Assembly: GCA_900766825.1 (NCBI GenBank)
Contig: CAAFWU010000067.1
Location: 46,381 to 110,380 of the forward strand
Direction of reading: 5' to 3'
DNA length: 64,000 bases
Source: Bacteroidales bacterium
GTDB taxonomy: Bacteria; Bacteroidota; Bacteroidia; Bacteroidales; Marinilabiliaceae
In this document: piece after piece, positions 55,870 to 63,884 of the stretch
Layout of the letters: the number at the start of each line of letters is the position of its first letter
How positions within the stretch are numbered: the first letter of the stretch is position 1
Translations under genes and position numbers: made by a program
Notes under the pieces: generated by a model
What the model saw: only the letters and a program-made list of their open reading frames with translations
What the model was told of the DNA's origin: nothing
Database searches by the model: none

Positions 55870-55927
55870 AACCGATTGGTAGGTTATGCGGCGGCGTGCA
55901 ATGCCTTGGCGTAGCATCCTATCGGTT
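55870..55927 (-). promoter_or_regulatory. Structured rpsB leader
   Basis: AACCGAT (55870-55876) pairs with ATCGGTT (55921-55927), continued by AGG/CCT and inner ATGC/GCAT. It lies in the rpsI-rpsB gap, 40 bases before the rpsB start. Ribosomal-protein autoregulation is possible but unproven. Confidence 0.4.
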
Positions 55928-55965
55928 TAGATACTAAACACTTGTGTTCCTTGCTCAGGTAAGTA

Positions 55966-56358
55966 TTAACGCTTGCTGAACTGGAACTTCTTGCGAGCCT
56001 TGGGCTGACCAGGTTTCTTACGCTCAACAACACGCGAGTCACGTGTCATGAAGCCTTGAGCCTTGAGAGCTGGCTTGTCCTCAGCGTTGATTTTGACCAG
56101 AGCGCGAGCAATGGCCAAACGGAGAGCCTCGGCCTGACCCTTAATGCCACCTCCGTCGAGGTTAGCCTTAATGTCGTAGTTCTCGGCAACGCCCAGAGTT
56201 GTGAGGGGCTGCTTAACGATGAACTGGAGGTTCTCATCGGGGAAATAGTTCACCAACTCGCGGTTGTTGATGATGATGGCGCCTTTGCCTGCGGTCAGGT
56301 AGACGCGTGCTACGGCAGCTTTACGCCTGCCGAGGGCGTTGGTAACTTCTGCGCTCAT
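55966..56358 (-). CDS. rpsI: 30S ribosomal protein S9
   Basis: S9 is a 30S head protein whose C-terminal tail reaches the P-site tRNA. The 130 residues include ALGRRKAAVARVYL, GGGIKGQAEALRLAIARAL and the basic tail ending KKFQFSKR. The gene starts 2 bases after the rplM stop codon, the standard rplM-rpsI pair. Confidence 0.97.
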   Translation of the reverse strand: MSAEVTNALGRRKAAVARVYLTAGKGAIIINNRELVNYFPDENLQFIVKQPLTTLGVAENYDIKANLDGGGIKGQAEALRLAIARALVKINAEDKPALKAQGFMTRDSRVVERKKPGQPKARKKFQFSKR

Positions 56359-56360
56359 GC

Positions 56361-56816
56361 TTAGTAAACGGTGTTGATGTCAATTGCTTTGGGCTGCTGT
56401 GCTTCCTGTTCGTGAGCACTGCCAGCGTAAACTTTGAGGTTGCCGAGGAGCTTGGCACCCAAACGGTTCTTGGGGAGCATGCCCTTAACGGCGTGCTCAA
56501 CGAGCTTGCAGGGTTGCTTGGCCAAGAGCTCGCCAGCGGTCTTGTCATGACGGCCACCGGGGTAACCAGAGTAAGAGTAGATTACTTTACCCTTCTCTTT
56601 GTTGCCAGTCAAGATAACCTTCTCGGCGTTGATAACAACAACGTTGTCACCGCAGTCAACATGAGGAGTGAAATTGGGCTTGTTTTTGCCCCTGAGCAGC
56701 TTAGCAACTTTAGAAGCCAAGCGGCCGAGGACGATGTCTTGAGCGTCAACGAGCAGCCACTGCTTGTCAACGGTGGCCTTGTTGGCCGACACGGTCTTGT
56801 AGCTTAATGTATCCAC
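56361..56816 (-). CDS. rplM: 50S ribosomal protein L13
   Basis: L13 is an early 50S assembly protein. The 151 residues include QWLLVDAQDIVLGRLASKVA, HVDCGDNVVVINAEKV, SYSGYPGG and VEHAVKGMLPKNRLG. It is the first gene of the operon rplM-rpsI-rpsB-tsf. The 170-base leader upstream has arms GAACC...GGTTC with two direct GCGCAGAG-type words, which may be a regulatory hairpin. Confidence 0.97.
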   Translation of the reverse strand: MDTLSYKTVSANKATVDKQWLLVDAQDIVLGRLASKVAKLLRGKNKPNFTPHVDCGDNVVVINAEKVILTGNKEKGKVIYSYSGYPGGRHDKTAGELLAKQPCKLVEHAVKGMLPKNRLGAKLLGNLKVYAGSAHEQEAQQPKAIDINTVY

Positions 56817-56986
56817 AGTCTTTTTTTGGATAAAAGTGATTAATTATTAAAGATTTGGGCGGGTCTGTGCGCCATGTCCTTCGGGTTGCATCTAGAACCT
56901 CTGCGCGTGCCTTTTTCCAACTTCTCTGCGCGGGTTCTCCCACAGTTCATGACATAACATACCCTATATCGGATAATAATCGGGTG

Positions 56987-56994
56987 CAAAGGTA
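56987..56994 (-). promoter_or_regulatory. Probable -7 element of the ribosomal protein operon
   Basis: The minus strand reads TACCTTTG, fitting TAnnTTTG, 170 bases upstream of rplM. A TTTG lies upstream at 57011-57014 but with a short 16-base spacer. Confidence 0.5.
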
Positions 56995-57071
56995 TGCCTT
57001 TTTAACCACAAAACCAATATTTTAAGGGGAATTTTACAATCTCTGAGAGGTTTTTTGAAAAGGTAACATCC

Positions 57072-57986
57072 TTATTCTATTCCCTCTACAAAAGATATGT
57101 CTCTGTTCAGAGTGGCTGCAATTGTTTTATTGTCCAAACCGAGCTTACGCAAATTTTTTATTGATTGAACTATGTCGGCTTCATATTGGTCTAACCTTTG
57201 CTGTTGCTCTGCTATTACTTTTTCTCTTTGCATCAGTTGGGTGTCGCGTTTTTCCAATTCGCCGTAGTATTCATCCTCAGCGTTCATATCTTGACGAAGT
57301 CTGGCGTCTAATGCTGCCCTTTCAAGCCTTTGCAGGAGATACTGAAGTTCAACATCGCCTTTGTACATATCTTCGTCAAATCGCATAAGTTGAGTGTTAT
57401 GTTTGTCGGCATTCGATTGGTCGAACACACTTAATACTTTGAGCAGTCGGTTGTTAATCTGTCCACCCAGCAAAGGTATCTGCACTATAATGCTGTCGTG
57501 CGTTATGCTCTCTACAAATGTATTGGGTATGCCCTCACTCACCGCATTGCCATTGTAGTCGAACGTGCCATGGCTCACATACAATATGGGTTCGTTTATG
57601 TCCCCTACTCTATGGCCCAGTATGTATATTGCCACCAATGGTAGGGCGTAGGGTTGACCATTTTCCTCTCTTACGTTATCCTTTAGGTTGTAGTAGGTAC
57701 CCAAGTACTGACGGAAACGCAATGTTTCTGTCTCAACCCACGTTTTCTGTAGTTCAATAAGTATGGCACTCTCTTTTCCGTTTTCGTCTCGTATGGTGGC
57801 CGCGAAGTCGAGACGGAACATGGATATGCGGTCCTTTGTTGAGTTCGCATATTCGTGTGGTCTAATCTCCACCTTTACCACCTCTTTTTTTAGGAGAGCC
57901 GAAAGCACTGTCTTGGCAATGCGTTGGTCCTCCATCAAATATTTGAAGATGGCGTCGTATATTGGATTCGCTATCGTTACTATCAT
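57072..57986 (-). CDS. Rpn family PD-(D/E)XK nuclease / putative transposase
   Basis: The 304-residue protein belongs to the recombination-promoting nuclease family common in Bacteroidetes. NPIYDAIFKYLMED opens the chain. The PD-(D/E)XK core is RLDFAATIRDENGKESAILIELQK, read here as FRLDFAATI and AILIELQKTW. A coiled coil with QLMQREKVIAEQQQRL follows, and a short C-terminal helix. Family members promote RecA-independent recombination or act in phage defence as Rpn toxins; no inverted repeats flank it, so I do not call it an insertion sequence. It looks intact. Confidence 0.85.
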   Translation of the reverse strand: MIVTIANPIYDAIFKYLMEDQRIAKTVLSALLKKEVVKVEIRPHEYANSTKDRISMFRLDFAATIRDENGKESAILIELQKTWVETETLRFRQYLGTYYNLKDNVREENGQPYALPLVAIYILGHRVGDINEPILYVSHGTFDYNGNAVSEGIPNTFVESITHDSIIVQIPLLGGQINNRLLKVLSVFDQSNADKHNTQLMRFDEDMYKGDVELQYLLQRLERAALDARLRQDMNAEDEYYGELEKRDTQLMQREKVIAEQQQRLDQYEADIVQSIKNLRKLGLDNKTIAATLNRDISFVEGIE

Positions 57987-58009
57987 AATACCAATATTTT
58001 ATCGTTTTT

Positions 58010-58648
58010 TTACCCTATAACCACCCCTGCAATGCCCAAAGCATTGGCGGCATCCACGTTAATCTGGCTGTCGTCGTAGAAGGCGGCGTCTTTGGCTTCG
58101 AAGCCCATGTCGTTTAGCACTTTGAGCCAGGTGTTGGGGTCGGGTTTGCTCATGCCTATCTCTTGGCTGAAGAATACGGCGTGGAAGAGGTTGTCGAAGG
58201 TGTCGTGTGGATAGTTGGCGTTGGCCAGTTGGGCGGCGTATTGCTCTCGGCATATGGTGGCGTGCAGTTCGTTGCAGTTGCTCAGCAGAGCCACGGTGTA
58301 GCCTGCCTTGCGGACATTGCGTACGCACTCAATGGCTGCGGGGTCGAAGCCCAGAAGCATGGCGTTCCAGGCATCGGTTATCTGTTGGTCGGTGGCCTCG
58401 GGGATGTGGCATACCTCGCGTACCTGACGGATGAAGTCGGGTGTTGTTACTTTGCCATCGCAGTAGAGGCTGAAGACTCCGCCCGCGGCATGGCTGTTGG
58501 ATATCACGCCCTCCAGATGGGGCATGCCCAGTTTCTCGAACTCTGCCATGGTTCGGCGGGCATCTACACGGTAGAGGACGTTGCCGAGGTCGAAGATCTG
58601 GAGTTTGCGGTCGGTGACTATGGGTAGGTAGTGGGCGTTGGTGCTCAT
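58010..58648 (-). CDS. HAD family hydrolase (HAD-IA)
   Basis: The 212-residue phosphatase-like protein has motif I IFDLGNVLY (nucleophile Asp), motif II LLSNCNELH, motif III Lys in GMSKPDPNTW and motif IV FYDDSQINVDAA. The C1 cap is a small helical bundle. Such enzymes dephosphorylate small metabolites (e.g. sugar phosphates, flavin mononucleotide); the substrate cannot be told. The ATG at 58648 is chosen; the frame extends 33 codons upstream to a TTG but that part is not conserved. Confidence 0.87.
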   Translation of the reverse strand: MSTNAHYLPIVTDRKLQIFDLGNVLYRVDARRTMAEFEKLGMPHLEGVISNSHAAGGVFSLYCDGKVTTPDFIRQVREVCHIPEATDQQITDAWNAMLLGFDPAAIECVRNVRKAGYTVALLSNCNELHATICREQYAAQLANANYPHDTFDNLFHAVFFSQEIGMSKPDPNTWLKVLNDMGFEAKDAAFYDDSQINVDAANALGIAGVVIG

Positions 58649-58773
58649 ATTTGGTTTGGCTTCAATTGGTTGGGTGTTTGTCTTTGGGGGCTGGGAGTGG
58701 AGATCTGCGGTATGCGTTCTTCCTATCTCGTGCCCCGTTTTGTGCAATTTATCAATAAAAATTCAAAAGACCT

Positions 58774-58803
58774 TTTGTGTTAACGGAAATTTGTCTAAAT
58801 TTG
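58774..58803 (+). promoter_or_regulatory. Promoter of the tRNA gene
   Basis: TTTG at 58774-58777 and TAAATTTG at 58796-58803, 18 bases apart, lie about 70 bases before the tRNA. Confidence 0.65.
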
Positions 58804-58874
58804 CATCGCCTTAGGGAAAGAGACCTTCTTACTCTTTGGTCGACGACATGACGTTTTTGGTTCATGTGCATCGA

Positions 58875-58949
58875 GGGCCCTTAGCTCAGTTGGTTAGCAG
58901 CATCTGACTCATAATCAGAGGGTCGTTGGTTCAAGCCCAACAGGGCCCA
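58875..58949 (+). tRNA. tRNA with anticodon CAU (elongator Met or Ile2) and a bulged D arm
   Basis: The 75 nt cloverleaf has acceptor GGGCCCT/AGGGCCC (7 bp), anticodon stem TCTGA/TCAGA with loop CTCATAA (anticodon CAT at 58910-58912), T stem GTTGG/CCAAC with loop TTCAAGC, and discriminator A. CCA is not encoded. The D stem GCTC pairs with G-(C)-AGC, with C58898 as an extra base. CAU could mean elongator Met or, if C34 becomes lysidine, Ile for AUA; the CCCTTAGCTCAG start is similar to Ile2 tRNAs. It is not initiator Met, as three G-C pairs in the anticodon stem are missing. Confidence 0.9.
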
Positions 58950-58978
58950 CTTTTTGGAATATTTAAAAGGTTAAACAT

Positions 58979-59018
58979 ACCCTTGCCTCTCTGTGACTTA
59001 GAGGTAAGGGTTTTTCTT
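58979..59018 (+). terminator. Intrinsic terminator after the tRNA
   Basis: CCCTTGCCTCT (58980-58990) pairs with AGAGGTAAGGG (59000-59010) with one G-T, followed by T5. Confidence 0.8.
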
Positions 59019-59044
59019 TTTCCCCAACATAATCATTTTTTTCT

Positions 59045-59833
59045 ATGGATATTCAGTATTCTGACCTCGACCGCAACGTTGTGCCCGACATCAATGGTGG
59101 TGCCTCGGACAGTGAGCTTGCTGTCCTACCCTATCGTGCGGATATCTTTGGACATTGTTTGTTAGACTATCTGCATGGTCACGAGGGGGCTGCCCTAACG
59201 GTCTATAGCGACAAGGCGGATACCGAGGAGTGGCCTATGAAGATCTTTTTCCGCTCGTGGGCCGATATGCCAGCTTTGGAGCGACGTGCTCTGAAGGCGT
59301 GCCGAGGCACTGTGCTGGATCTGGGTGCTGGGGCTGGCAGTCACTCTCTTAAGCTTCAGGAGATGGGGCTGGAGGTTGATGCTCTGGACATCTCGGAGGG
59401 GGCGGCAGAGGTTATGCGCTCTCGTGGGGTTAGCAATGTTTTCTGTGCCGACCTTTGGTCTTTTGAGCCTTCGCGAGCCTATGATACAATCATTATGCCT
59501 ATGAATGGCATTGGTTTGGCGGGCACTTTGGATCGTGTGTCCGAGTTGCTCCGTAGGCTCCGTGGGTGGTTGGCTCCTAAGGGTCAGATATTGGTTGAGA
59601 GTTGCGACCTTAGCTATCTTTATTATGATGAGGAGGATGGCTCGTATGTTATGCCGCTTGTGGGGTATTTTGGTGAGATGACGTACACGTATGTTTATCA
59701 GGGTCAGCGGTCGGAGAGTTTCCCATGGGTTTTTGTGGATAAGGAGAGTTTGCGTAAGGCGGCTGGGGAGGCTGGGTTGCGTTTTGAGGTTTTGGAGGAT
59801 GAGGAGTCTCAGTTTTTGGGGAGGCTTGGATAG
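59045..59833 (+). CDS. Class I SAM-dependent methyltransferase
   Basis: The 262-residue protein has the SAM motif I VLDLGAGAGSHSLKL, the acidic motif II (VDALDIS) and the post-I region VFCADLW. MPMNGIGLAGTLDR and LLRRLRGWLAPKGQILVE are typical of small-molecule methyltransferases of the Methyltransf_25/11 type. The substrate is unknown. It starts 27 bases after the tRNA terminator and is followed by intergenic palindromic repeats. Confidence 0.85.
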   Translation: MDIQYSDLDRNVVPDINGGASDSELAVLPYRADIFGHCLLDYLHGHEGAALTVYSDKADTEEWPMKIFFRSWADMPALERRALKACRGTVLDLGAGAGSHSLKLQEMGLEVDALDISEGAAEVMRSRGVSNVFCADLWSFEPSRAYDTIIMPMNGIGLAGTLDRVSELLRRLRGWLAPKGQILVESCDLSYLYYDEEDGSYVMPLVGYFGEMTYTYVYQGQRSESFPWVFVDKESLRKAAGEAGLRFEVLEDEESQFLGRLG

Positions 59834-59861
59834 GGTGTTTGAATTGATTGTTTCTCAGTGC

Positions 59862-60165
59862 GGTGCCCTGAATATGTTCTGTGGCTCGTTAGGGGCGATG
59901 GCATTTTATTTTTTTGGGGGATGTGTGTGTTGGTAGGGGAGGTAGTTACTCAGGGCGGTGCCCTTCGGATATTCTGTTGCCCTTTCAGGGCGCGGCAATG
60001 GAGGGAGGGTGGAAAATCGTCTACCCAGGGCGTTGGCTTCGCCGACGTTTTCAGCGGCACGGCAGAGTCCAAGCAAGCTTTGACTCTGCGCATGCCTTAA
60101 GAAAACGTTGCCCTGGGCTATGTTCTGTTGACCCTTCGGGGCGGTAGCCCCCTTTCAGGGGGCTT
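59862..60165 (+). repeat. Composite palindromic intergenic repeats, copies 3 and partial 4
   Basis: A degenerate part unit lies at about 59862-59902. A fuller unit begins at 59952: CAGGGCGGTGCCCTTCGG, CCCTTTCAGGGCGCG, then ACCCAGGGCGTTG, which is interrupted, and TTGCCCTGGGC with CCCTTCGGGGCGG. Box order matches the copies near 4 kb. The apparent frames across it are artefacts. Confidence 0.8.
60036..60105. repeat. 70 bp palindromic insertion nested in a repeat, with 5 bp duplication
   Basis: Box 2 of the host repeat is split after CGTTG, and CGTTG reappears at 60106-60110 where the box resumes. The 70 bases between form nested arms: CGTTTTC/GAAAACG outside and GCAGAGTC/GACTCTGC inside, plus CGTTGGC/GCCGACG at the left. 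It seems to be a small mobile palindrome of a second family. The word GCCTTAAGAAAAC also occurs near 4706. Confidence 0.7.
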
Positions 60166-60214
60166 GACCTTCTGTCCTATCAACTAAATTGAATTAATAT
60201 CCATCAAATAGAAA

Positions 60215-60263
60215 TAAAAATGGCGGAGCCAATGGGAGTGTTGATTCCATTGGCTCCGCCATT
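60215..60263 (-). terminator. Terminator of the polysaccharide operon
   Basis: A perfect 17 bp stem (60219-60235 with 60247-60263) with A-rich plus-strand sequence before it, giving TTTTTATTTC in the minus-strand transcript. It lies about 35 bases after the ugd stop. Confidence 0.9.
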
Positions 60264-60295
60264 AGGCGTTTTGTATGTTATGATTCTACGCTGTG

Positions 60296-61621
60296 TTAGT
60301 CGCGGCGGAAGATATCGCGGGTGTAGACTTTGGCTTGAACATCGTCGAGGCAGGCGTCGTAGCGGTTGGCTATGATGCACTGGCTGCTCTGTTTGAACTC
60401 TTCGAGGTTGTTTACTACGCGGCTGCCGAAGAAGGTGCTGCCGTTTTCAAGTGTGGGCTCGTAGATGATAACCTCGGCACCTTTGGCTTTTATGCGCTTC
60501 ATGATTCCCTGAATGGCACTCTGGCGGAAGTTGTCGGAGTTGCTCTTCATGGTGAGGCGGTAGACACCTATCACGCAGTGGCGCTCGAGGTTCTGATTGT
60601 ATGAATTGCCATTGCTATAGTTGTAGTAGCCAGCTTTTTGGAGTACGGCGTCGGCTATGTAGTCTTTGCGGGTGCGGTTGCTCTCCACAATGGCGGTCAT
60701 CATGTTCTGGGGCACATCGGCATAGTTGGCCAGCAACTGTTTGGTGTCTTTGGGCAGGCAGTAGCCACCGTAGCCGAACGAGGGGTTGTTGTAGTGGGTG
60801 CCGATGCGGGGGTCGAGGCCTACACCATTTATAATGGCTTGGGTGTCGAGACCTTTGATCTCGGCATATGTGTCGAGCTCGTTGAAGTAGCTGACGCGCA
60901 GGGCCAAGTAGGTGTTGGCGAAGAGTTTAACGGCTTCGGCCTCCTTCATGCCCATGAAGAGTGTGGGTATGTCTTGTTTCTCGGCACCCTCTTGCAGCAG
61001 GTGGGCGAAGGTCTCGGCGGCCTGACGCATGGCTTCGGGGTTGGTAACCTGACAGATGGCGTCGTTCTCCTGCTGGAACTCGGGGTGGTTGATGAGTTTA
61101 GGATAGCCCACTATGATGCGGCTGGGGTAGAGGTTGTCGTAGAGGGCCTTACTCTCGCGGAGGAACTCGGGCGAGAAGATGAGGTTGAACTCTTTGACGC
61201 CTTTTTGTGCATAGCGGAGGTAGAGGGAGCGACAGTAGCCCACGGGAATGGTGGATTTGATGACCATGACGGCCTTGGGGTTGACACGCAGCACGGTGTC
61301 TATGACGTCCTCGATGCAGTGGGTATCGAAGAAGTTTTTAACGGGGTCGTAGTTGGTGGGGGCTGCAATGACCACGAAGTCGGCTTGGGCGTAGGCTTTC
61401 TCGCCGTCGAGGGTGGCGGTGAGGTGCAGCTCTTTCTCCTTGAGGTATTTTTCTATGTACTCGTCCTGAATGGGTGAGATGTGGTGGTTTATTTTGTCTA
61501 CCTTTTCGGGGACTACGTCGACAGCGGTTACCTCGTGGTGCTGGGCGAGGAGGGTGGCTATGCTAAGACCTACGTAGCCGGTGCCGGCTACGGCTATGCG
61601 GATTTCTTTGAAATCGTTCAT
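60296..61621 (-). CDS. ugd: UDP-glucose/nucleotide-sugar 6-dehydrogenase
   Basis: The enzyme oxidises a UDP-hexose to the UDP-uronic acid in two NAD-dependent steps. From the ATG at 61621 it has 441 residues. The NAD site is [12 protein letters not shown], then [31 protein letters not shown] and [19 protein letters not shown]. The catalytic Cys is in [13 protein letters not shown] cannot exclude a related sugar (UDP-ManNAc or UDP-GlcNAc dehydrogenase), but the motifs fit UDP-glucose dehydrogenase best. It is the last gene of a minus-strand run that makes extracellular polysaccharide. An in-frame start 13 codons upstream is less likely. Confidence 0.9.
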   Translation of the reverse strand: MNDFKEIRIAVAGTGYVGLSIATLLAQHHEVTAVDVVPEKVDKINHHISPIQDEYIEKYLKEKELHLTATLDGEKAYAQADFVVIAAPTNYDPVKNFFDTHCIEDVIDTVLRVNPKAVMVIKSTIPVGYCRSLYLRYAQKGVKEFNLIFSPEFLRESKALYDNLYPSRIIVGYPKLINHPEFQQENDAICQVTNPEAMRQAAETFAHLLQEGAEKQDIPTLFMGMKEAEAVKLFANTYLALRVSYFNELDTYAEIKGLDTQAIINGVGLDPRIGTHYNNPSFGYGGYCLPKDTKQLLANYADVPQNMMTAIVESNRTRKDYIADAVLQKAGYYNYSNGNSYNQNLERHCVIGVYRLTMKSNSDNFRQSAIQGIMKRIKAKGAEVIIYEPTLENGSTFFGSRVVNNLEEFKQSSQCIIANRYDACLDDVQAKVYTRDIFRRD

Positions 61622-61665
61622 GGGTTTAGAACTTATATGTTGTTCTGATATATTGTGCAAATATA

Positions 61666-62208
61666 CTACTCTTCGTCTATCCGCTTTCTTTCATTAATCT
61701 TTTTAGCAGGATTACCACCCACCACTGTCCAAGGCTCAACATCTTTGAAGACCGCGGCACGAGCTCCAACAACAGCGCCTTCGCCAATGGTTACGCCCAT
61801 GCCTACGAAGGCGTCGGCGGCTACCCAAGCTTGATTCTTTATTACGATAGGAGCAGTAATTAAATCATGATTAGTTGAGTTAATATCATGGGATGCTGTG
61901 CAAAGGAAAGATCTTTGTGACACTACTACGTTATCGCCTATTATAATTTTGTCCTTGTTATATACTTCTGTATTAGGACCTATACATGAGTGCAAGCCCA
62001 CGGTTAGATTCCAAGGTGAGTATATTTTGCAAGTTGGGTATATCATAGACCTTTTTACATTTGCTCCAAAAAGTCGCAAAAGCCAAAGTCGCGGTCGCAA
62101 CATTTTAGGAAGAAAGAACATTCTAAAGAGAGTTGCATTGACAACATACCAAATTGCTCGTTTGAAAGCATGATCTTTCTTCTCTGTATATTTCGATAAA
62201 TCCTTCAT
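61666..62208 (-). CDS. WcaF-like hexapeptide-repeat acetyltransferase
   Basis: The 180-residue protein has the N-terminal helix region of WcaF-type colanic-acid acetyltransferases ([21 protein letters not shown]). A left-handed beta helix of [LIV]-G-x4 repeats follows, including [23 protein letters not shown] with the catalytic His, and [17 protein letters not shown]. It should O-acetylate a sugar in the growing polysaccharide with acetyl-CoA. It abuts the pyruvyltransferase gene (stop and start adjacent), so the genes are one operon. Confidence 0.87.
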   Translation of the reverse strand: MKDLSKYTEKKDHAFKRAIWYVVNATLFRMFFLPKMLRPRLWLLRLFGANVKRSMIYPTCKIYSPWNLTVGLHSCIGPNTEVYNKDKIIIGDNVVVSQRSFLCTASHDINSTNHDLITAPIVIKNQAWVAADAFVGMGVTIGEGAVVGARAAVFKDVEPWTVVGGNPAKKINERKRIDEE

Positions 62209-63285
62209 TTAGTCAGTTAATGCTTGTGATAGGAATTCTAATGATCTTTCTCTACAGTCATTCAACTTTTTGTTAACATCGCTCCAGTCAATAGCTGTAG
62301 AAGATGCCTTCACTATTGAGGTAGCTTCTGCATTATCGTCTATCAATCTATCTTTCAATCCTAACAAGAAAAGAATAGAATCGAAACGTGCTCGGCCTCT
62401 TTTGTTATTAGCTATAACCACAAAAGGCTTGTTAAAAATGATGGAAAAAACAGTGCCGTAAAATGAGTCTGTTATAATGCATTTCGCACTTTTGAAAGCG
62501 TTAATCCATTGATAGACACTGTTGTCTGATAAGTCTTGTATGTAATATACATTGGTTTCGCCCAAATGCTCTGCGCAAGACTTTACCAAATCTTTTTTGT
62601 TTGCAGTTTGATCCAAAACGTAGGCAAAAGCTCCTGATATTTCATTTGCTTTGTTGTTGTCAGATAGTACTGAAATATAATTATTGCATGTCAAGAGAAG
62701 CGTAGGATCAACTAAGTTTATTGCATCTACTCCTAAGTAATTGGAGCAAAGTTCAATTCCACTTGATTCTCTAACAGATATTCTGCTAATCTCTTTAGCC
62801 AATGAGGCTAACTTGGCGGTAATTTCTTCAGGATACTCCCATTGGTCGGTTCCAAAAGAAGGTGCATAGGCAATTTTCTTGATTCCTTGAGGAACAAATT
62901 TTAAGAATGCATCTTCTGCATCTGGTGTGGCTGTATAACGCCAAATTTGGTCAGAACCAACTATAACAGCTTCAATCTTCTCTTTTTTGCACTGGTAGGC
63001 TAATTGTTCGGAAGAGAAAGAAGCTGACAGAATAGAATCAATTCTATTTTTCTTAAAGGTCGTAAGGTTAGAAAGGTTCTTATTATTTAGTAATAATGGA
63101 ATGTTGTCTGCAAACCACCATTTTAATTTAACAAGTGTGTGTTTGAAAGTAGAGTTTCTGTTCTTTCTTCTGTTCAGAAATACTACCTCGTGTCCCATAT
63201 TTTTCAGTACCTCTTGAAGTGCATATGCTTGCAAGAGCCCTCCATAATTGAAATTGAAAGGGAGTGTTAGAATCGCTATTTTCAT
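62209..63285 (-). CDS. Polysaccharide pyruvyl transferase family protein
   Basis: The 358 residues match the polysaccharide pyruvyl transferase family (PF04230): MKIAILTLPFNFNYGGLLQAYAL, VIVGSDQIWRY, DPTLLL and the late CIITDSFYGTVFSIIFNKPFV, read as DSFYGTVFS. It would add a pyruvate ketal from phosphoenolpyruvate to a sugar, giving the polymer negative charge. AT-rich codon use differs from ugd, as is common for exchanged polysaccharide genes. It overlaps the glycosyltransferase frame by 4 bases. Confidence 0.88.
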   Translation of the reverse strand: MKIAILTLPFNFNYGGLLQAYALQEVLKNMGHEVVFLNRRKNRNSTFKHTLVKLKWWFADNIPLLLNNKNLSNLTTFKKNRIDSILSASFSSEQLAYQCKKEKIEAVIVGSDQIWRYTATPDAEDAFLKFVPQGIKKIAYAPSFGTDQWEYPEEITAKLASLAKEISRISVRESSGIELCSNYLGVDAINLVDPTLLLTCNNYISVLSDNNKANEISGAFAYVLDQTANKKDLVKSCAEHLGETNVYYIQDLSDNSVYQWINAFKSAKCIITDSFYGTVFSIIFNKPFVVIANNKRGRARFDSILFLLGLKDRLIDDNAEATSIVKASSTAIDWSDVNKKLNDCRERSLEFLSQALTD

Positions 63286-63884
63286 TTATAGTCTTGTTTT
63301 ATGTCATTAAACAGCATAAACCATTTGTTTACAACTTCTTTGGGAGAAAACTCTTTAGCTTTTTCTTTAGCGTTACTTGACATTTCCCTTCTTAGCAACT
63401 CATCTTTCATTATAAGTTCAATATTCTTAGCGAACTTTTCATCTGCAAATGGTTGTGGAATCAGAAAGCCATTCTGTTGATGGTTTATTAGGTCATGTGA
63501 TGCAAGATAAGAGTCATATACCATTGGTATGCATCCATACTCCATTCCTTCAGAAATAACTAAACCAAAACCTTCATACTCTGATACCAATAAAATTATT
63601 TTTGCCCTTTTGTAATATGGTAATGGATCTTTATAGCCTTCTATAGTGACTCGCTTTAATTTATTTTGATTGCAATATTTTGATAGAGCATCTTTATCTG
63701 GACCGTCGCCAATTATGGTTAATCTCCAGTCTGGATGCTTATCTTCCAAAAGGGACCATATATCAATTAGTCGTTTTGTCCTTTTCTGATTTTCTTCTAT
63801 TCTACCAACATAAATTATCTCGTTTTCTTTTTCGCAAATGTTATCTGTGGTCTCTATTGTTAGTGGGTTGCCAATGCTAATTAT
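63282..63884 (-). pseudogene. Glycosyltransferase (GT4-like) C-terminal domain, interrupted at its 5' side
   Basis: The minus-strand frame from 63884 encodes ISIGNPLTIETTDNIC, EIIYVGRIEENQKRTKRLIDIWSLL in part (IIYVGRIEENQKRTK), RLTIIGDGPDKD and SEYEGFGLVISEGMEYGCIP. This is the nucleotide-sugar-binding C-terminal Rossmann domain of a GT-B glycosyltransferase (Glycos_transf_1), with the EGFGLVISE donor-site motif. The N-terminal acceptor domain is absent: the frame meets a TAG (63885-63887) exactly where an insertion-sequence-like end begins. The gene is therefore broken here, with the rest expected beyond the insert. Confidence 0.8.

Noticed and set aside
57072..57986. Complete insertion sequence around the Rpn-family gene
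   Set aside because: No terminal inverted repeats or target duplication seen; Rpn proteins are usually stand-alone.
59858..60147. Overlapping plus-strand frames after the methyltransferase gene
   Set aside because: They translate the composite repeats and the nested palindrome and overlap each other in several frames.
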